Shown here: positions 1 through 13,104 of the stretch, one piece after another
Layout: each line of letters opens with the position of its first letter
Position numbering within the stretch: the first letter of the stretch is position 1
Assembly (NCBI GenBank): GCA_030435675.1
Contig: CM059622.1
Span: forward strand, 6,386,001-6,450,000
Length of the DNA: 64,000 nucleotides
From: Steinernema hermaphroditum
Lineage: Eukaryota; Nematoda; Chromadorea; Rhabditida; Steinernematidae
Direction: 5' to 3'
The notes under the pieces: generated by a model
The model's input: the letters and a program-made list of their open reading frames with translations, nothing else
What the model was told of the DNA's origin: nothing
The model's database searches: none
Position numbers and translations under genes: made by a program

Positions 1-3000
1 AGTTTAAAGTGAGTGGCATCACCAGAATTTTCCATTTGGACAATTTCCACAAACAATGATCTTTGACACTTAAGGTTCTATTTACGGTAGTGATCAACGG
101 GCGACGTGCTTCACGGTAAGTTCGGACTTTTCTTCGCTGAACACTTAATAATGCATTAGTTCCTTCTGGATTTTGAACTTTTCCACTTCACAGTACGAAC
201 TTTCTTCCTCGTCATCGTCATTCTGCCGCCCTTTCCATCTCCACTCCGGGATTCCCTAGAAGTGTCCCCCTTGCACTTGCAAAGTTCTATTCGATTAGTT
301 TATGTTACTGTTTTCATAGTAATCCTGCTAGGAGCTATGTATGTCTTGCTTTCGTTGATATCTTTTTGTAAAAGGTGATCTAAAATGTATCACCTTCCCC
401 CTGCAGCTCTCAAAATCTACCCTCCTTCCCATATCCTCTATCCTCGCTTTCCAGCAGCCTCCTCCCCTCGGCTGCCCTATCCAAGGCTGCATGCCCAAAT
501 CGACCATCCAGCGATCCGCGCTAACTACCGGTTTCGCGCATCCACCTTCTGTCGCCCTCTTGTGCGTAAGCCGATCCCCGTGCGCCTCCGGCTGCAATCA
601 GGTTGCTTTCCTCGAGTGCCCCTTCGCCACCTGGATCCCTTTCCCAAGGCCTTCCGCTTCTCGCCGCGGCTTATCTGTTTTCCTAATCGCTTCCGAATCC
701 GCCGCGTTACCGGTCCTTTCTTGGTTGAACAACAGCAGGTCTGGAATTCGTAATTGCGCCCGAGGAGACGATTATCCGTCACATTGTGAGGAGACATTGT
801 GGACGTCGAACTTACGAAATAATAAGATTTGTCGCCGAAGACGACCTTTTTTGCGATTTCGGACGATTGGAACGAGCGGGTGGCTGAGAACTAATTGGCG
901 TGAAACGGAGAGCGAAAGGCGTTCTGGCGCTTTTGGGTCATTTAACTCGAAAGTTGCACTTTAGGCTCGTGACTGTAATCAGCCACTTACAGTCACTGCA
1001 AAGTTATCTCCTCTTTTAGAAGTGCTTGAGAGAAGCGGTAAAAAAAGCGTTCGAGTACTGTAGATGATTGATTGGTGGAATGGTTTTCCGTGAGCTTCCC
1101 GAAAAAGTGATGACAGTGGCGATAACAGTCGGGAACCTGAATTCTGCCGTTTTACACTTTGAATAGACCCGTTTGCATTCTTTGAAACCTATCGATTTTG
1201 TTCATTGAGGGTTGTTTCGGATCGGATGATCTTCCTCTATCTCTAGAAATGTTTCATTTCTGTTCACTTGAACCAGGTCGAGCCGGAGCCGAGTTTGGAT
1301 CTTCATAGCCCCTTCTGTTGAACCATTTCGATATTATTCACCAGCTTTGCGTCGTGGGTGTGGAAGTCGTGGGTGCCGATCAGACGGCTCTCTAGACTAT
1401 GACAGGTCTGCTAGTCATGGAAATATTTCTCTTTATGTTTCTTCTCTCGGCTCTGACTCACTTTTTGTCACATTTACTTTGATCGCATCTTGTAAACCAT
1501 GCGTCCAGGTTGAGAAGTGTTCCATTGAAAGGGTCTTCGATTCCGAAAACGAATCCTTCCATCGAACAAAAGTGACTATTTTTGGATTCCTTGTTTCCCG
1601 AACATCTTTGGAAGTCTCTTTGGGGCCTGCACAACGTGGAGTCACGCCCTACAGATCAGGTTCCGATACAGATCAGGACGTGATTCATTCCACGTGACGC
1701 TTAAAAATAAACGTTGTTTTCTTCAATGAGTTTATTTTTACTAGAGAGCCAAAGTTCTTCTTCGCTCCATAACCACCGCACCCTCTTCCCCTCTCACCAT
1801 ATGTTTTCCCTTCCTTGTGTCCCGATCTTCTTTTCAGTTTTTTCTCGACCATAAAACGGCTTTCCTCCCACTCCGTTCACTTCAAAGAACAGGTTTCCCA
1901 TCCGAAGTGCGCGCCTGTTTTGTTTCTCCGCTTAGGACCCATTCTTGGCAACAACAAACAGGCGCTGGAACGACGGAAACAGCGAAAGTCCGAAGTAGCC
2001 GAGGGTCGAAAGTGGGTTAGAACGGTTTCGCCGATCGGATTAAATTCAAACTTTGCCTCTGGTTGTGGTCACTCCGACCAGTTCGGAGGCCCACTTCCGC
2101 CGCAGCCCTATAAGAACGTTCTTCTGGGGGTGTTCGGTCAGAAACGCTTTTTCTCGAATCGCGCGATGTCGCGAGTGACCTTCGCCGCGGGGCGATGTTT
2201 GTTACATCGGAGAAGTGAGAACTGCACTTCCTTCGACTTCTTCTTCTCCGCCGACGATCGCTTTTTTCGGCGATCCGAAGAAATAGGTGCGGCCTTGGGG
2301 AAATGAGTAGTGTGCAGGCCTATTCTGCAGGTTCTGTTCTTTGGTGCACGCTTTGTTTTGATGACATCTGGGCTGTGCAAGGGCGTTCTTAATAACCTCC
2401 TTTTTGAAGGCATTTGGTTGCGCAGTGACAAAGATTCCTCAAGGATCCATTTTTGTGCGTTCCGAACTATCGAAGTGAACGTACCACGTTGACTTTCAGA
2501 TATAGCCCTTTTTTTTCTCAAAAGCCATTTCTCTCAAAATTTCGTTCGGCCTACATCCGCACTTTCTAATATGACGACTTAGGACAAAATTTCTACCACC
2601 AGTCCGCTTTTCTGTGTCCACAAATAGTCGAAATTCTCAACTAACGTCTTTCTTCGAGACATTTCCCACACTTTGTGTCCGAAAACAACGTGGGAACGGA
2701 CGTGCTGTAAAGTTGTTGCATTCTGGTGAGTCAGCTCGGAGCTTCTCATCAGCTTTGTTTTGTGCTCATTCAGCTAGTTGCATGGGAAACTCGACTTTGA
2801 TTCATTTTTCGCGAAAGACTGTTTGCCTTTTTCCGTGAATGAATCATGGGCGTCCCGGTATTAAATCCCCAGAAATTGGAGAAGACGCGTTCTCGGTCCA
2901 TCTACTGGAACCTCATCGTTTATTTTCTACACTCTCCTCGATTGGAAAGATCCTTAAATTTAACCTGTACGTTGGCATTGTAGTGGAACAAGGAAGTTCT

Positions 3001-4717
3001 AAGGTTGTTCCACCGCTTTGTTATAACTGTACAGCTCCGACAAGGAAGCATTTATATGGAAGTTTAACTATTTGTACTGGACCCAAAGAACAAAAAGAAA
3101 AAAAGAACCCATGCTTATTTTTGATTCGTCCTTTTGTAAAATGGTCGATTTCTCCGTGATTCTTTTCACGATATGGACAGCCAGTATAGTATTTACCTTC
3201 CTACATATGCAGGGTGTTCCAAAAGGGCAATCTAGACAGAAGTCTAGAAAGCCATTCAGAAATTCCTTTCATTTTGCGACCGGTCTCAGACTTCGATGGT
3301 CACACAAACGACATTTCAGACTTCTGTCTACACTTCCCCTTTGTGGGCCACCCTGCATATGTACACCATGTAGTGTTTTTTGGGACCACGATGTTATGGG
3401 ACCTTTAAATTTTTATCTTTTATTTGTAAGATGCTTGTTTTCCTGTTGTCATACGGTATAGTCACATCACCTTTCCCCTTTATTTTGCAACGACTTGAAC
3501 GGTTTCACTCAACCGTTCGCCCCTTTCGACATGGCGTCATCGTCGGTTCCTTCGGCGACGTTTCCATCGATGCAACTCGCTTGTTTTGACAATAAATCAT
3601 TCTTCTTTCTCCAGAACACCCCTAACGGCGTACTTTGACTTCTGGAAACAATTCAACCGGTCCGCGCCCCAGGTTCCACACCCTCCCCCCTGTACCCCTG
3701 AGCGCCCCTCCCCCGCTGCCATTCATCACCCCGGCCGCTTCTTTCTCTGCGACAAATCAACCACTTCCGCGACTTCTCCGCCAAAAACACCCCGAAGACG
3801 CGTGTAAATATGCGTTCCCCGCCCCGAGAAGCCCTTCGGAACCCGGCGGATCCCCCGCGGGCAGATCCCATCGCCTCTTTGTTCATCAGAACGGTATCTC
3901 CTCCTGGCGCACTGTCGCTTTCGCTTTTAGAGAATCTGCGCAGGACCGAGTGTTGTGTTTTGCCCTCGAGAGGGGCCACTCCTCCCCTACAGCTCTAATT
4001 CTCCGATTAACCTTTGCGCACGCGACGACCACCCGCAGCACCCTCGTACAGAAGGGCCGTTAGGCGGTGATCTATCGCCCCGACGGCTGTTTCGGTGATT
4101 ACAAGCCGCGAGGTGTTAGTTGAGGCCACCACGAGGGCGGCCAAATGACCGAACGACTGACTGATTGTGTTTATTGCATTTATGAAACTGGAGAGGTGTT
4201 TACTATTCGCGATAAATAGGAGTAGGTTCAGCGATCAAATACCGACTGTTCGGTGATCTAGAGGGGTAATTGTGGTTTCTTTATGGTTCTACTTACTTAG
4301 ATTCTGGTGCCTTTAGTCAGCAATTGAGTTCTTGGCCAAGACGTTCAGGTACCGTCGTACAGCTACCTTTCAAACACTTCTCCTCTCCATTTGACGAAAT
4401 CGGAGCATATCGGCTTTCTGAACACATCACACCTCTATTCGCCACGTGTGGCTCGTTCTTTCCCGCTTCCGCCCTAATCCCGTTACCTCAGAAGTAGGTC
4501 AATTTTTCACTTTCCGTTTAAATTTTCAATCTCATTCGCACCATTTGCGGACATCGTTGCCTTACTTCTTGAATATTCGGACTCCAAGCTGTATTACAGG
4601 CGAAGACGTACAGTCCTTTGTTGTCGGCGCGTTTACAGCGTGTACAGCCCTACCCACAGTGGTCGGCCGTGTTTGTCCCCTTGGCCCCAAAGCGTCCACT
4701 TCGTTCCTTTCAGAGTC
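1..4717. other. gene-poor region upstream of the SEA-domain gene
   Basis: I see no convincing coding exon here. Open frames are short, overlap on both strands and lack linked splice sites. About 3.6-4.1 kb is GC-rich, with many CpG and TCGCGCG-like stretches, and could be promoter DNA. A short inverted-repeat element at 3204-3361 is listed separately. The TACGGTA heptamer that recurs through the window occurs at 83-89. Confidence 0.5.
3204..3361. mobile_element. small inverted-repeat element (MITE-like)
   Basis: The segment begins with CATATGCAGGGTGTTCCAAA and ends with an inverted, imperfect copy of about 42 bp (3317-3361) closing in CCACCCTGCATATG. The inner parts of both arms carry the AGACAGAAGTCT motif. 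The outer CAGGGTG ends and possible TA flanks resemble non-autonomous Tc1/mariner-type elements. There is no internal coding capacity. The family assignment is inference; the inverted repeat is seen directly. Confidence 0.6.
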
Positions 4718-7700
4718 ATGCTGCGAAGGATACTGCTCGTCGCTCTCGCCGTCGGTGAGTCTTTTCGTGCAAAGGGGCGCCTTATCTGATCGAATTCCCC
4801 TCGGGTCATCATCTCGGCGCCGCATTTGTCACCCGACGTGTCGCCGACTCGCTTCAAGGAACAAACGTTGTTTCAGGCGTGCGCGGCCGATTCATGAATA
4901 GGCGAGTGGATTCCGAGTAGATGATATGGACAGGGGACACAAAAACAAGTGGACACGAGCCATGTCTTTGAGGGTTTTCGATTCTTCTTGTTAGGGAGGT
5001 CCACTAGAAGCCTTTCGGGACTGTTGTGGAGCCGGGAACATTTCTGGATCACAGCCTTATAGTCTGCAGCTCTGTCATATGTTTGCATTTGAGCGATCTG
5101 AGATAACCACGCAATTGAGGAATCACATCATGGAGCAGCGACCACGGGCAAAAACGTCGAATTCATTCTAACGACCTCATAGTTCTGATAATGACTCTCT
5201 TTGTTTCGTAAAAACGAACGAGGTTGGCGTTAGAAAATAGGTTTCTGTGTAAAGAGTTCATGAAGTGGAAGAGTCACTTTTCTCGAAGGGACTCAAAGAT
5301 AATTCTTTTTTTGGGAGCGCCTCTCCTTCTACACAAATTGTTTTCCACTCGACTTTGCAGAGAGTTGTTTTCTGCTCCAGCGAATGCATTCATAATGAGA
5401 TTTTTGCATTGACTTTTGATTCCCTGTATATCAAAGAATTCTCTTCAAGTTGCACCCAAACGAGACAGAATGAGGTCCTGCATTAATGGGAATCAATCAC
5501 TATCAATCACTATCAAAGTTTGTAGAAACGGAAAAAGTGCCTCGAAATGGAAAAACAAAATGTGCGAGTGGTGTACTGAAACATTTCCATATCGTGTTGT
5601 TCAGCTTTGTTATGTAATGAAAAACCGATCCACTTTCGGGTCCTTTCAAAAATAAGGTATTTTGCAGACTGTCTATCGTTTTGGTCTACCTCTGATACAT
5701 CATCTGGGATCACTCTTCCTCGAATGGGTTAAGTGAGCGGTTGTTCTTGGCCGTATTCCTCCTTTTTACCTTTTGAAACATTATTTTCACCATGTGTTAT
5801 GGTAAACGGTTACAAAATGGGCAAAAGTCCACCTTGTCACTGATTGGCCCTCAGCCTATAAGCTGAAACGGGCTTTCGATCCATCACGGTCTTCAATGAA
5901 CCCTTTGTATGCACTGACGACTTTCCTCTGCCAACAACAGCCTCATTAGCACCGCCGCCGTCGTGCTTTGTCGCAACACAAATCGCGACGTTTCATTTCA
6001 TTTTTGACAGCGCGTGCACGCGTACAAACAGAGATTAGCGGCGTTAGCGATGTTATTGCCAGCGAAGCGAACAAATCTCTCGCTCACCGCCTAACCTCTC
6101 GCGACATAGGGGTGCACACGGGAAAGGGTCAAGACAGTTCGATGTTTTTAAAAGATAAAACGAGGTGTTTAGCCTTTCTGACATCGCCGATCTTCGCCGC
6201 CGACGGCGCAGAAAGCGAGGAGGAGGACAGCGTGAAGGTGTCTATCCCCGACAACATCCCGGTGATCAAGCCTGCGCATGAGATCGGATCCGAACCGAAT
6301 CCACCTCATGTGGTCCCCACGGAGCCGGAAGAAAAGCCAACGGAAGATGAAGAAAAAACGGCCGAGATAACTGAGAATCCGGCGGCGGAGGAGCCGAAGG
6401 GAGCCATCGAGAAGACTCTCGAGATGAACGATGATGAGGGGCCGAAGAACGCGACGGCGATCGAGGAGGAAACGGCGACGGAGAAGGCCACGACCCTCGA
6501 AGTGACCGACACGTTCGCCCCCGAAGTCACCGCCGAGGATCCCTTCCAGACGACGAAGGTGATCACCACGGAGCCGCCGACGACCACCTCCGAGGACTTC
6601 GAGGAAGTGCCCGACAAGGCGGAGGCAAAGACGGAGGACAAGGTTGCCGAGAGCGCCACTGAACAGCGTAAGTGCATCGTGGCCAAGATAGGAAGACATT
6701 TGATACTCGTTAGATGTGAACCATTCAACTACGGTATCCCACGTACGGGAAGTTCTTTTGAAATCAAATGCTTTTGATCCTCACATAGAATAGCAAGATA
6801 ATCGAACAGATTTGGGGTTGAATTGGATTGAAGAATATCCGATTTTCACACTACCTACCGTAGGCACTCTTTGTAGCAATGTTCCCCGTGGCGGCAGTCG
6901 CCTTCACCACCGAAGAACCTTCTGAGGAGGACAAAACTACCGACAACGTCTTCGTCGGAGACTCTTCCCTCTTTGCTCAGGAGGCGACCATCAAGACGCC
7001 CGCCGAAGTGGCCCCGAAGATCGAAGAGGCACCGAAGGAGGAGAAGAACGCGACGATTGAGTTCCCTCGCGTCCAGCTCCCCGAAGGAGGAGCGGTCGAA
7101 GAGGAGGTAAAGGAGACGGCTTCGCCGAAAGAAGAAGTCACCGAGGAGGAGCAGGGATTCTCTGTCGGCACTCCTCCGACCGTCGTTCCCGTGGTTGGTG
7201 CCACTCCTTAATCTCCTCCTCTCAGATCTGTTTCTTTTAGTTCATTCCCAACTCGAAACCGAGCAATTCTCCGAAACCCGTCGGAGTCGCCATCCCCACC
7301 GAACTCGATCCTTCGCCCTCTCCCGAACCTGAACCTAAGGCTGAACCGGAGCCCGCCTCCGAACCCGAGCCCAAGCCTGAGCCCTCGACCGAGCCTGCCT
7401 CGAACGAGAAGGTCGCCCTGGAGCCCACTTCCGAGCCCGAGCCTAAATCGGAACCCGAACCAGAGCCAAAGCCCGAGCCTGAACCCGAACCCAAGGCAGA
7501 GCCTGAGCCTTCTCCGGAACCTACCACCGAGCCGGAACCCAAAGCGGAACCCGAGCCAGAACCGAAGGCCGAGCCGGAACCAGAACCCACTTCCGAGCCT
7601 GAGCCTAAAGCGGAACCCGAGCCTGAGCCCAAGGCCGAGCCTTCCCCGGAGCCGATCCCCGAGAACGCTGTCAAGACACCCTTCTCCGTTCGCTTCCCGG

Positions 7701-9092
7701 GAATCGACTTCTCCAGCGACTTTGAGGATTCGAGCAGCGGCCGATTCCGAAAACTCCGCGAGCAGATCGAACCCGAATTGAAGACAATCTTCCGCTCGCT
7801 CCTCTACGACAACTACGCTGGCATCGATATTGTCTCCATGAAGAAGGGATCCGTCATCGTCGAGGGCCGCGTCCACACCCTCCGCCGCGTCGATGACGTC
7901 GAGAACCTCGCCACCCAGTTCGAGCAGAAGATCGCCGACAACGGCGCCAAACTGGGAGGAAACGACGTCGACCTCCACTCCGTTTCCGTCAGCGGTAAGC
8001 CTGTCTCCCTTCGGCCATGCACTACGTTCGACTTCTAGGTTTCATGTCAAAGAACGCTGTGGAAGGCGTCGCCGAGGAGGAGTCCTCTCAGAGCAACTCG
8101 AACTACATCATCATCGGAGGAATCACTATCGCCGTCCTCGTCATCCTCCTCATCGCCTTCACTGTCATTGCGGTAAGTGAAAGGTGGCTCTAGAAGTGAG
8201 CTGCTCCTCAAAAGATCCTCAAGTGTCACTGCCAGCCGGAGTGCCAACCGGACACTCTCAAGAATACTCAAGTGGCTGGAGGGAGACCTGTCTAGTAGGC
8301 ACTTTCTTCTAAGCTCCGAAGGGTCATTTGAACGAAAAGACTCAGGTTGACCGGTAGTAGACGGTAGACGAGACAGAAATGTCTGTCTAGTTGGTCTACC
8401 CCGTTCCTTCTACGAATGACATAAGTGGGTTGCGGGTTCTAGGCTATCTGTCTAGACAAGTCTGACCTGCCCATTCTCGGGGTTCAAATCAAGTAGCACA
8501 GTTCTCCAAAACACCGAAAAACAAAATTAAACAAACATTTCATTTCAGCAGAGACGTAGAAGAAGACCCCTTATCGTAAGTCGTAGCACGCGCTTTCTGC
8601 ATGAGGGTGGACGCTCTAGATTAACCGCACCCATATTTTTCTACCATACCCCTATCCCGTTCACACTAATGCTACCGTATTCCAGATGAACAATCGCCGC
8701 CACAATCGCACACTCAAACTGAAAGAAGAAGAGCTGAACATGGCCGAGAACGGCCGCAGTCCCTACAGCAACGGAAACGTCAATCTGTAAGCGAATCGTG
8801 TCCAGGATGCCAGAGATAAATGCCCTTTGCAGGATGGGTTACGGTAGCAGTCCAGCGTCGAATGGCGGCGGCGCACCCTCGATGGTAATGACTACTTCTT
8901 CGCTGTCACATCCGCCCGCATTCCGCCAATAATCATTCCTCTCCTCCGCAGCATCTGTCCCCCTCTGCCCACTCGACTCGTCGCTTTTCAGGTGACGAAC
9001 CTCAGCGTCAACGAGTGAATCCACCGACGCCGTCTTCCACGAGGCAGCGCGCCACTTACTACGGGGATCCCAAAGTTTCATATATAATCTAA
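4718..9092 (+). CDS. type I membrane protein, Pro/Glu-rich stalk and SEA-like domain
   Basis: Nine exons: 4718-4754, 6173-6667, 6877-7190, 7241-7994, 8039-8172, 8549-8575, 8686-8786, 8833-8884, 8952-9092. All phases agree and encode 684 aa. Exon 1 plus the start of exon 2 form a signal peptide ([20 protein letters not shown]). A TTCCTTTCAG acceptor lies 5 nt before ATG, suggesting trans-splicing. Residues about 25-300 are acidic and Thr/Glu-rich. Residues 302-418 are a Pro-Glu repeat. Residues about 429-540 read as a SEA-like domain ([23 protein letters not shown]). Then come one membrane span (555-578, [18 protein letters not shown]), a QRRRRR stop-transfer and a tail of about 105 aa ending in VSYII. 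It is probably a cell-surface, mucin-like or matrix-binding protein. SEA autoproteolysis is possible, but I see no clear GSVVV-type cleavage site. Intron 1 is unusually long (1,418 nt). The exact family is unknown. Confidence 0.82.
7301..7650 (+). repeat. coding Pro-Glu ([17 protein letters not shown]) repeat
   Basis: About 115 residues inside exon 4 of the SEA-like gene alternate Pro and Glu with periodic Lys-Ala, Thr-Ser or Ser-Pro, e.g. [12 protein letters not shown]. The DNA repeats GAGCC/GAACC units. An extended, charged polyproline-like stalk is the likely structure. The low-complexity DNA also keeps long antisense frames open, which are not genes. Confidence 0.85.
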
Positions 9093-10881
9093 ATATTGTT
9101 ACCGTAATCTCCTCGCCGACTCTGTACATTGTTCCTTCTCGATCGACTCTGCGAATCGATTCCTTCGGTGCATTTCCCTTCCCACTCACTTCGCGTTTCC
9201 AAAACAGCCCGATTTTGCCATAAGTCTTTTCGTATTGGGCGATTTTGCGCCGCCACAGATTATATGATTATTACAACAAATAAAAATTCTAACAATCTGT
9301 TTGCCCCGTTCTGACATCTGATATCTCTGACAATTCAGAAAGTAGAACAAGTGAGATGATGATATTAGCCCTCATCTCCCTCCTAGATCACCGTATATTA
9401 CTGTCATGTACACTGCATCGGCACAAGAAACACGCTCATTTTGTGCTAAAACCGTTTACTGTACAAGAACAGTTAAACAAACACGCAAAAAGAAGAAGTT
9501 AGATCTGAAAACCGACCACTTCGGCCTTTGTGACTTCCAAGTACCTGTCCAGTATTTGGAATGCTTGCAAAGAGTTCTTCCGGCCGGGAAACTTACCTAG
9601 AAGAGGAAACCTACCGCATGAGAAAGAGATCTTCGGCGCTGTTGTCCCATCCGCCGGCTTCTGAAGAAGGTCCTCGTTCTTGATTTCTTTGCAATCTAAA
9701 TTCACACAAATGAATATCCACTTCCGTTTCTATGATCAGATTGAGAGAAATAGTTCTCACCATTGTTCATTCGACGAGTTCAGTTTATGTTATATCCTTG
9801 TTTTTAGCGACCAGGTTTCTCTGGAGGTCAGAGGATCAGCTGTGGTTTTTATCGAGCGCTCACTTTCTGGTCGGTCCAACTCAAAAACGGCAACTGTCCC
9901 AATTACGTTTTCACTACTGTTTCGCGTATATTAAATGAGCGCAGCTCAACACAAAATTTAGAGTCGCTACAATCCAATTTATCCTAATAACGAGTTTGGA
10001 TCAAAAAGGTGCGAAAAAGGATATGTGACCTCACTCCTGAAATTAATTAGTTATGACAACGAAGAACAGAAGCCGAGATCTTCTAGGCTCAAAAACTTTA
10101 TTCCTCTCGCGATCCTCCCTCTACTCAAAGCTTTTGTAGATTACGGTAGTATTTGAGGAGTTAGTTGCTGTTGCTCTTCTGTGAAGCTCTTTCATTCGGT
10201 TTGCAAATCTACGATAAGCACGTCTTGGCTCAACAGCGTGAGCGACTTCCTTACAGCGATCCAGTATATACCTCATGCTCGACAAATTTGCATCCTGGAA
10301 GTTGTGGAAAAAGGCGCTTGCCAACTTCTCATCTCCATCATAATATAAGGCTACTAACTACTTGATCGATATGTACAGTACTTAATTCTCGGCACTCGAG
10401 CTCACCTTCAAATCAATTCCACATTGCCAACTTACCGTAGCGCTGTGATCGAGAGTATTATTTTTTATTTAAGAACATGACTATATCTATCAGTTTACTT
10501 CAAATTGCGACAATCGAAATAAATATGAGAGTTTAAGGTCGAATATGAAGTTCACAAGCAATAGGGAGGGACATCAAGGATCACGAGCGCAAGACTTGCT
10601 TGAATGTGAAGCGTCTTGGCGCTTAAAAACGGGTTAAAATGGGAGAGATCGCGAATTCATCGTCCACGACAGTTTGCAGTTTGAATTTTAACAGATATTT
10701 TTACGTTTACTTGTAAGCCGACCTAAATTGAGACTCTTGTAAGTTTAATTAAGTCATATTGGCGTGATGAGTAAATTTTGCAATTTAAATATATCGTTGA
10801 TATTTAAATTATGTCAAAATTTAAGTGAAACGGCACGAAGAAGAAGGAACACAAACCTTGGTTGTCAGCAAGTCGTAGAGA
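9093..10881. other. intergenic region
   Basis: This holds the 3' UTR of the SEA-like gene, then about 1.5 kb without a supported gene. Two minus-strand open stretches (about 9500-9705 and 10121-10324) have some coding character, but no linked exons or start could be built. TACCGTA/TACGGTA heptamers occur at 9100-9106 and 10142-10148. Confidence 0.4.
9279..9284 (+). promoter_or_regulatory. poly(A) signal AATAAA
   Basis: An AATAAA lies 187 nt after the stop of the SEA-like gene, a plausible 3' end for it. Confidence 0.5.
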
Positions 10882-12104
10882 TTAGTAGTGTGGCCGGAAT
10901 CTAAAACACGACTTGTGTGATAGCGTACTGGATGAGAAACACTCACCCTCCACGAGGGGGTCCACCTCCGCGACCACCACGGAATCCTCCTGGCTGGCTG
11001 TATCCACCCATCGGGCCTCCCATTGGGTGTTTTCGGATCATTCCGCCGCCGCGTCCTCCGCGAACTCCGCCGAGGAAGTTCGGCCCGCCGCGCCCTCTGA
11101 ATCCTCCAGCTCCACGGGGTCCACGGTTCGGGTTGTTCTGTCGGTTAGGAGCGCCGCCGTCATCGGCGTTGTCGTTTCCTTCTTTTCCGTTCTCTCCGTC
11201 CTGCTGCGGTCCGCTGTCATCCTTGTTCTTGTCCTGCGCTTGTCCTCCACCTTGCACGGAATCAGGCGCATCTCGCACGGGAATCAAAGTGTTCGACAGC
11301 ACTTCCAGAACTCCGGCGATGCGCTGGTAGGCGACGTGAGGTGGAGCGATCGTCTCGACCTTGACGTGGAGAGGTCCTCCGAAGTGGGCATACTGAGGAT
11401 CTCCGCTGGCCAGCTGTTCTTGCTCCTTCGCGCGATCCTTGGTTGATCCACGTCCGAGTACGTAGATATGGCACTTGTGCTGTTTGGCAATGGCTTGTAG
11501 GGTTTGACCACGAGGGCCGAGCACCTTTCCGACAAAGTTGAACTAAAAGGATCCAAATAATCACAGCATAATGAGTCCAATCCACGTACGTGAGGATGAC
11601 GGAAGTTTGGAATGAGCACCTTCTTGGTAACCTTGATCGGCTTCGGAATGTCAACTTCCAACCACTCAGGGTCGACGCTGTTCTCCAGCTTGTCGGCTTC
11701 CGCAGCAAGAAGACGTTTCGCGTTCTTGAATTGCTCGCCGTACTCTCCGGCTTGGTCGAACATCGCCAGTTCGTTGTGAATCTCACGGATCACAACCTGG
11801 ATCTCCGCGTCAAGAGGACTGGGCATCTCCATGCCGAAAGGTCCTCCCGGGCCACCGCCACGGGGTCCTCCGGGATATCCTCCGGGACCGCCAGGTCCTC
11901 CGTATCCGGGAACGGGAGGTCCACCATATCCACCGCCGTAACCACCGCCGTAGCCGTACATGTCGGGAGGCTAAAGCACGCGAATGACTTGATGGAAAAC
12001 AGGACGCCGTCACTCACCCCATATCCGCCGGGACCGCCGTATCCATAGCCAGCTCCATATCCGGCGCCGTGTCCGTCAGCACTGCCTTGCGAGTTATCGG
12101 CCAT
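10882..12104 (-). CDS. STAR/KH RNA-binding protein (Sam68/KHDRBS-like)
   Basis: Four exons on the complement (12104-12018, 11970-11590, 11542-10947, 10900-10882) encode 360 aa with 47, 47 and 46-nt introns. The N-terminus is Gly/Tyr-rich (residues 1-75). A QUA1-like dimerisation helix follows (about 80-125, LDAEIQVVIREIHNELAMFD). The KH domain spans about 140-255, with the FVGKVLGPRGQT RNA-binding loop, GRGSTKDRAKE and the LHVKVETIAPPHVAYQRI segment, all typical of Sam68/SLM proteins. The C-terminus has RGG boxes and a four-residue-motif end, FRPHY, supplied by a tiny last exon; reading through instead gives a TGA right at the donor. The family acts in the nucleus in splicing and RNA metabolism. 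Nematode orthology (KHDRBS group versus others) is not resolved. Confidence 0.88.
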
Positions 12105-13104
12105 TATTGAACGATAAGTGGCGATCTAAAACAGCCGATGAAGAAGCCGAAAAAGAACGAGATGGGGGGATGTGGGGCGCGAAGTTACAGAGCGCCGCGC
12201 GGAAGGACCACGAAGACTGCACGAGAGCGGCGGGCGTCCGCCAAAAAATCGATAAAAGAATGACCTCTTCAGCCGTCTTCCGTGGCGGCGGGCCTATCGG
12301 CGACGAAGATTGCGGTTGGGTCGACGGCGCGCAAGGATCGACCGCCGCTCGGGAGGCGAGAAAAAGAGCCATCTGGCGCACGTGACCGCGCTGACCGCAG
12401 GGTCGGAGAACACGCGAAACGGCGCGGGGGAGTTAACGGCGAAGGAGCGCCAAAGAGGGCAGAAATGGAGACGAAGCGATGCGAAGTGACGCCAAGATGC
12501 ACCGGATCGGCGTCGAAACTTGAAAAACAAAAAGTTGGGTAAGTCCATTTCAAATGGAGCACCGCTAGACGACACATATCGTGCCGGGACCAGCGGCAAA
12601 TATCCAACTGAACAGCCTTGGAAACGGTATTGAAAGTTCGCCAAAGGAGATAGAGACGGTAGACCTAACGGGAAGCTCTTTCAGACGTCTTTAGAAGGAG
12701 ACTAGACCGCGGTCTCTTTGATGAATTGTCGACGATCAGTGGCCGAATCCAACATAGTGGGAAGTGTTTCCCAGTGGAAGCCACTTCCATCTGGGAGAAC
12801 GTTGACCTCCATGAGCGACTGGGATAACTCTCGCCTCAAGTATACTATTCTCAAAGAACTTTTCGAAATTTTTGAAAGTCACGACTCGAAGAAACACTCT
12901 CGTGGGAGGCTATCCATAGCCTTGAAAGCTCTAAAGGTCCTTCTATGGTGTTTTCGGAGTTTATAGTCAGTAATACGAGCCTCTCGAGTTGAAACACTCA
13001 AATGGTTACAATGGTTAAATGGCATGATCTGGTTACAGAGGAGGTTACAGAGAAAGTCGCAGTTTTATACTCAGTGCTACCTTTCAAGTTACTGCGCAAC
13101 TCTC
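12105..13104. other. divergent upstream region and spacer
   Basis: The first 400 bp upstream of the STAR gene are GC-rich and CpG-rich, consistent with a promoter. The rest has no supported gene. Confidence 0.4.

Noticed and set aside
385..964. Two overlapping plus-strand frames of 122 and 157 codons
   Set aside because: Low-complexity Pro/Arg/Ser translation in pyrimidine-rich DNA, with no partner exons and no recognised domain.
3586..4063. GC-rich open frames on both strands near 3.6-4.1 kb
   Set aside because: Frames are open on both strands at once, as expected for CpG-rich non-coding DNA, with no signal of protein conservation.
6169..6728. Minus-strand frames of 140-176 codons
   Set aside because: Antisense shadows of the acidic exon 2 of the SEA-like gene, caused by its biased codon use.
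7208..7978. Long minus-strand open frame of about 256 codons, rich in Gly, Leu, Arg and Phe
   Set aside because: It is the antisense of the Pro-Glu repeat exon. GAGCCC-type repeats keep the opposite strand open. There are no splice sites or start context.
10943..10945. TGA as the stop of the STAR protein
   Set aside because: It lies within a GTGAGT donor. Splicing to 10900 adds FRPHY and a stop, which better fits the family's tail.
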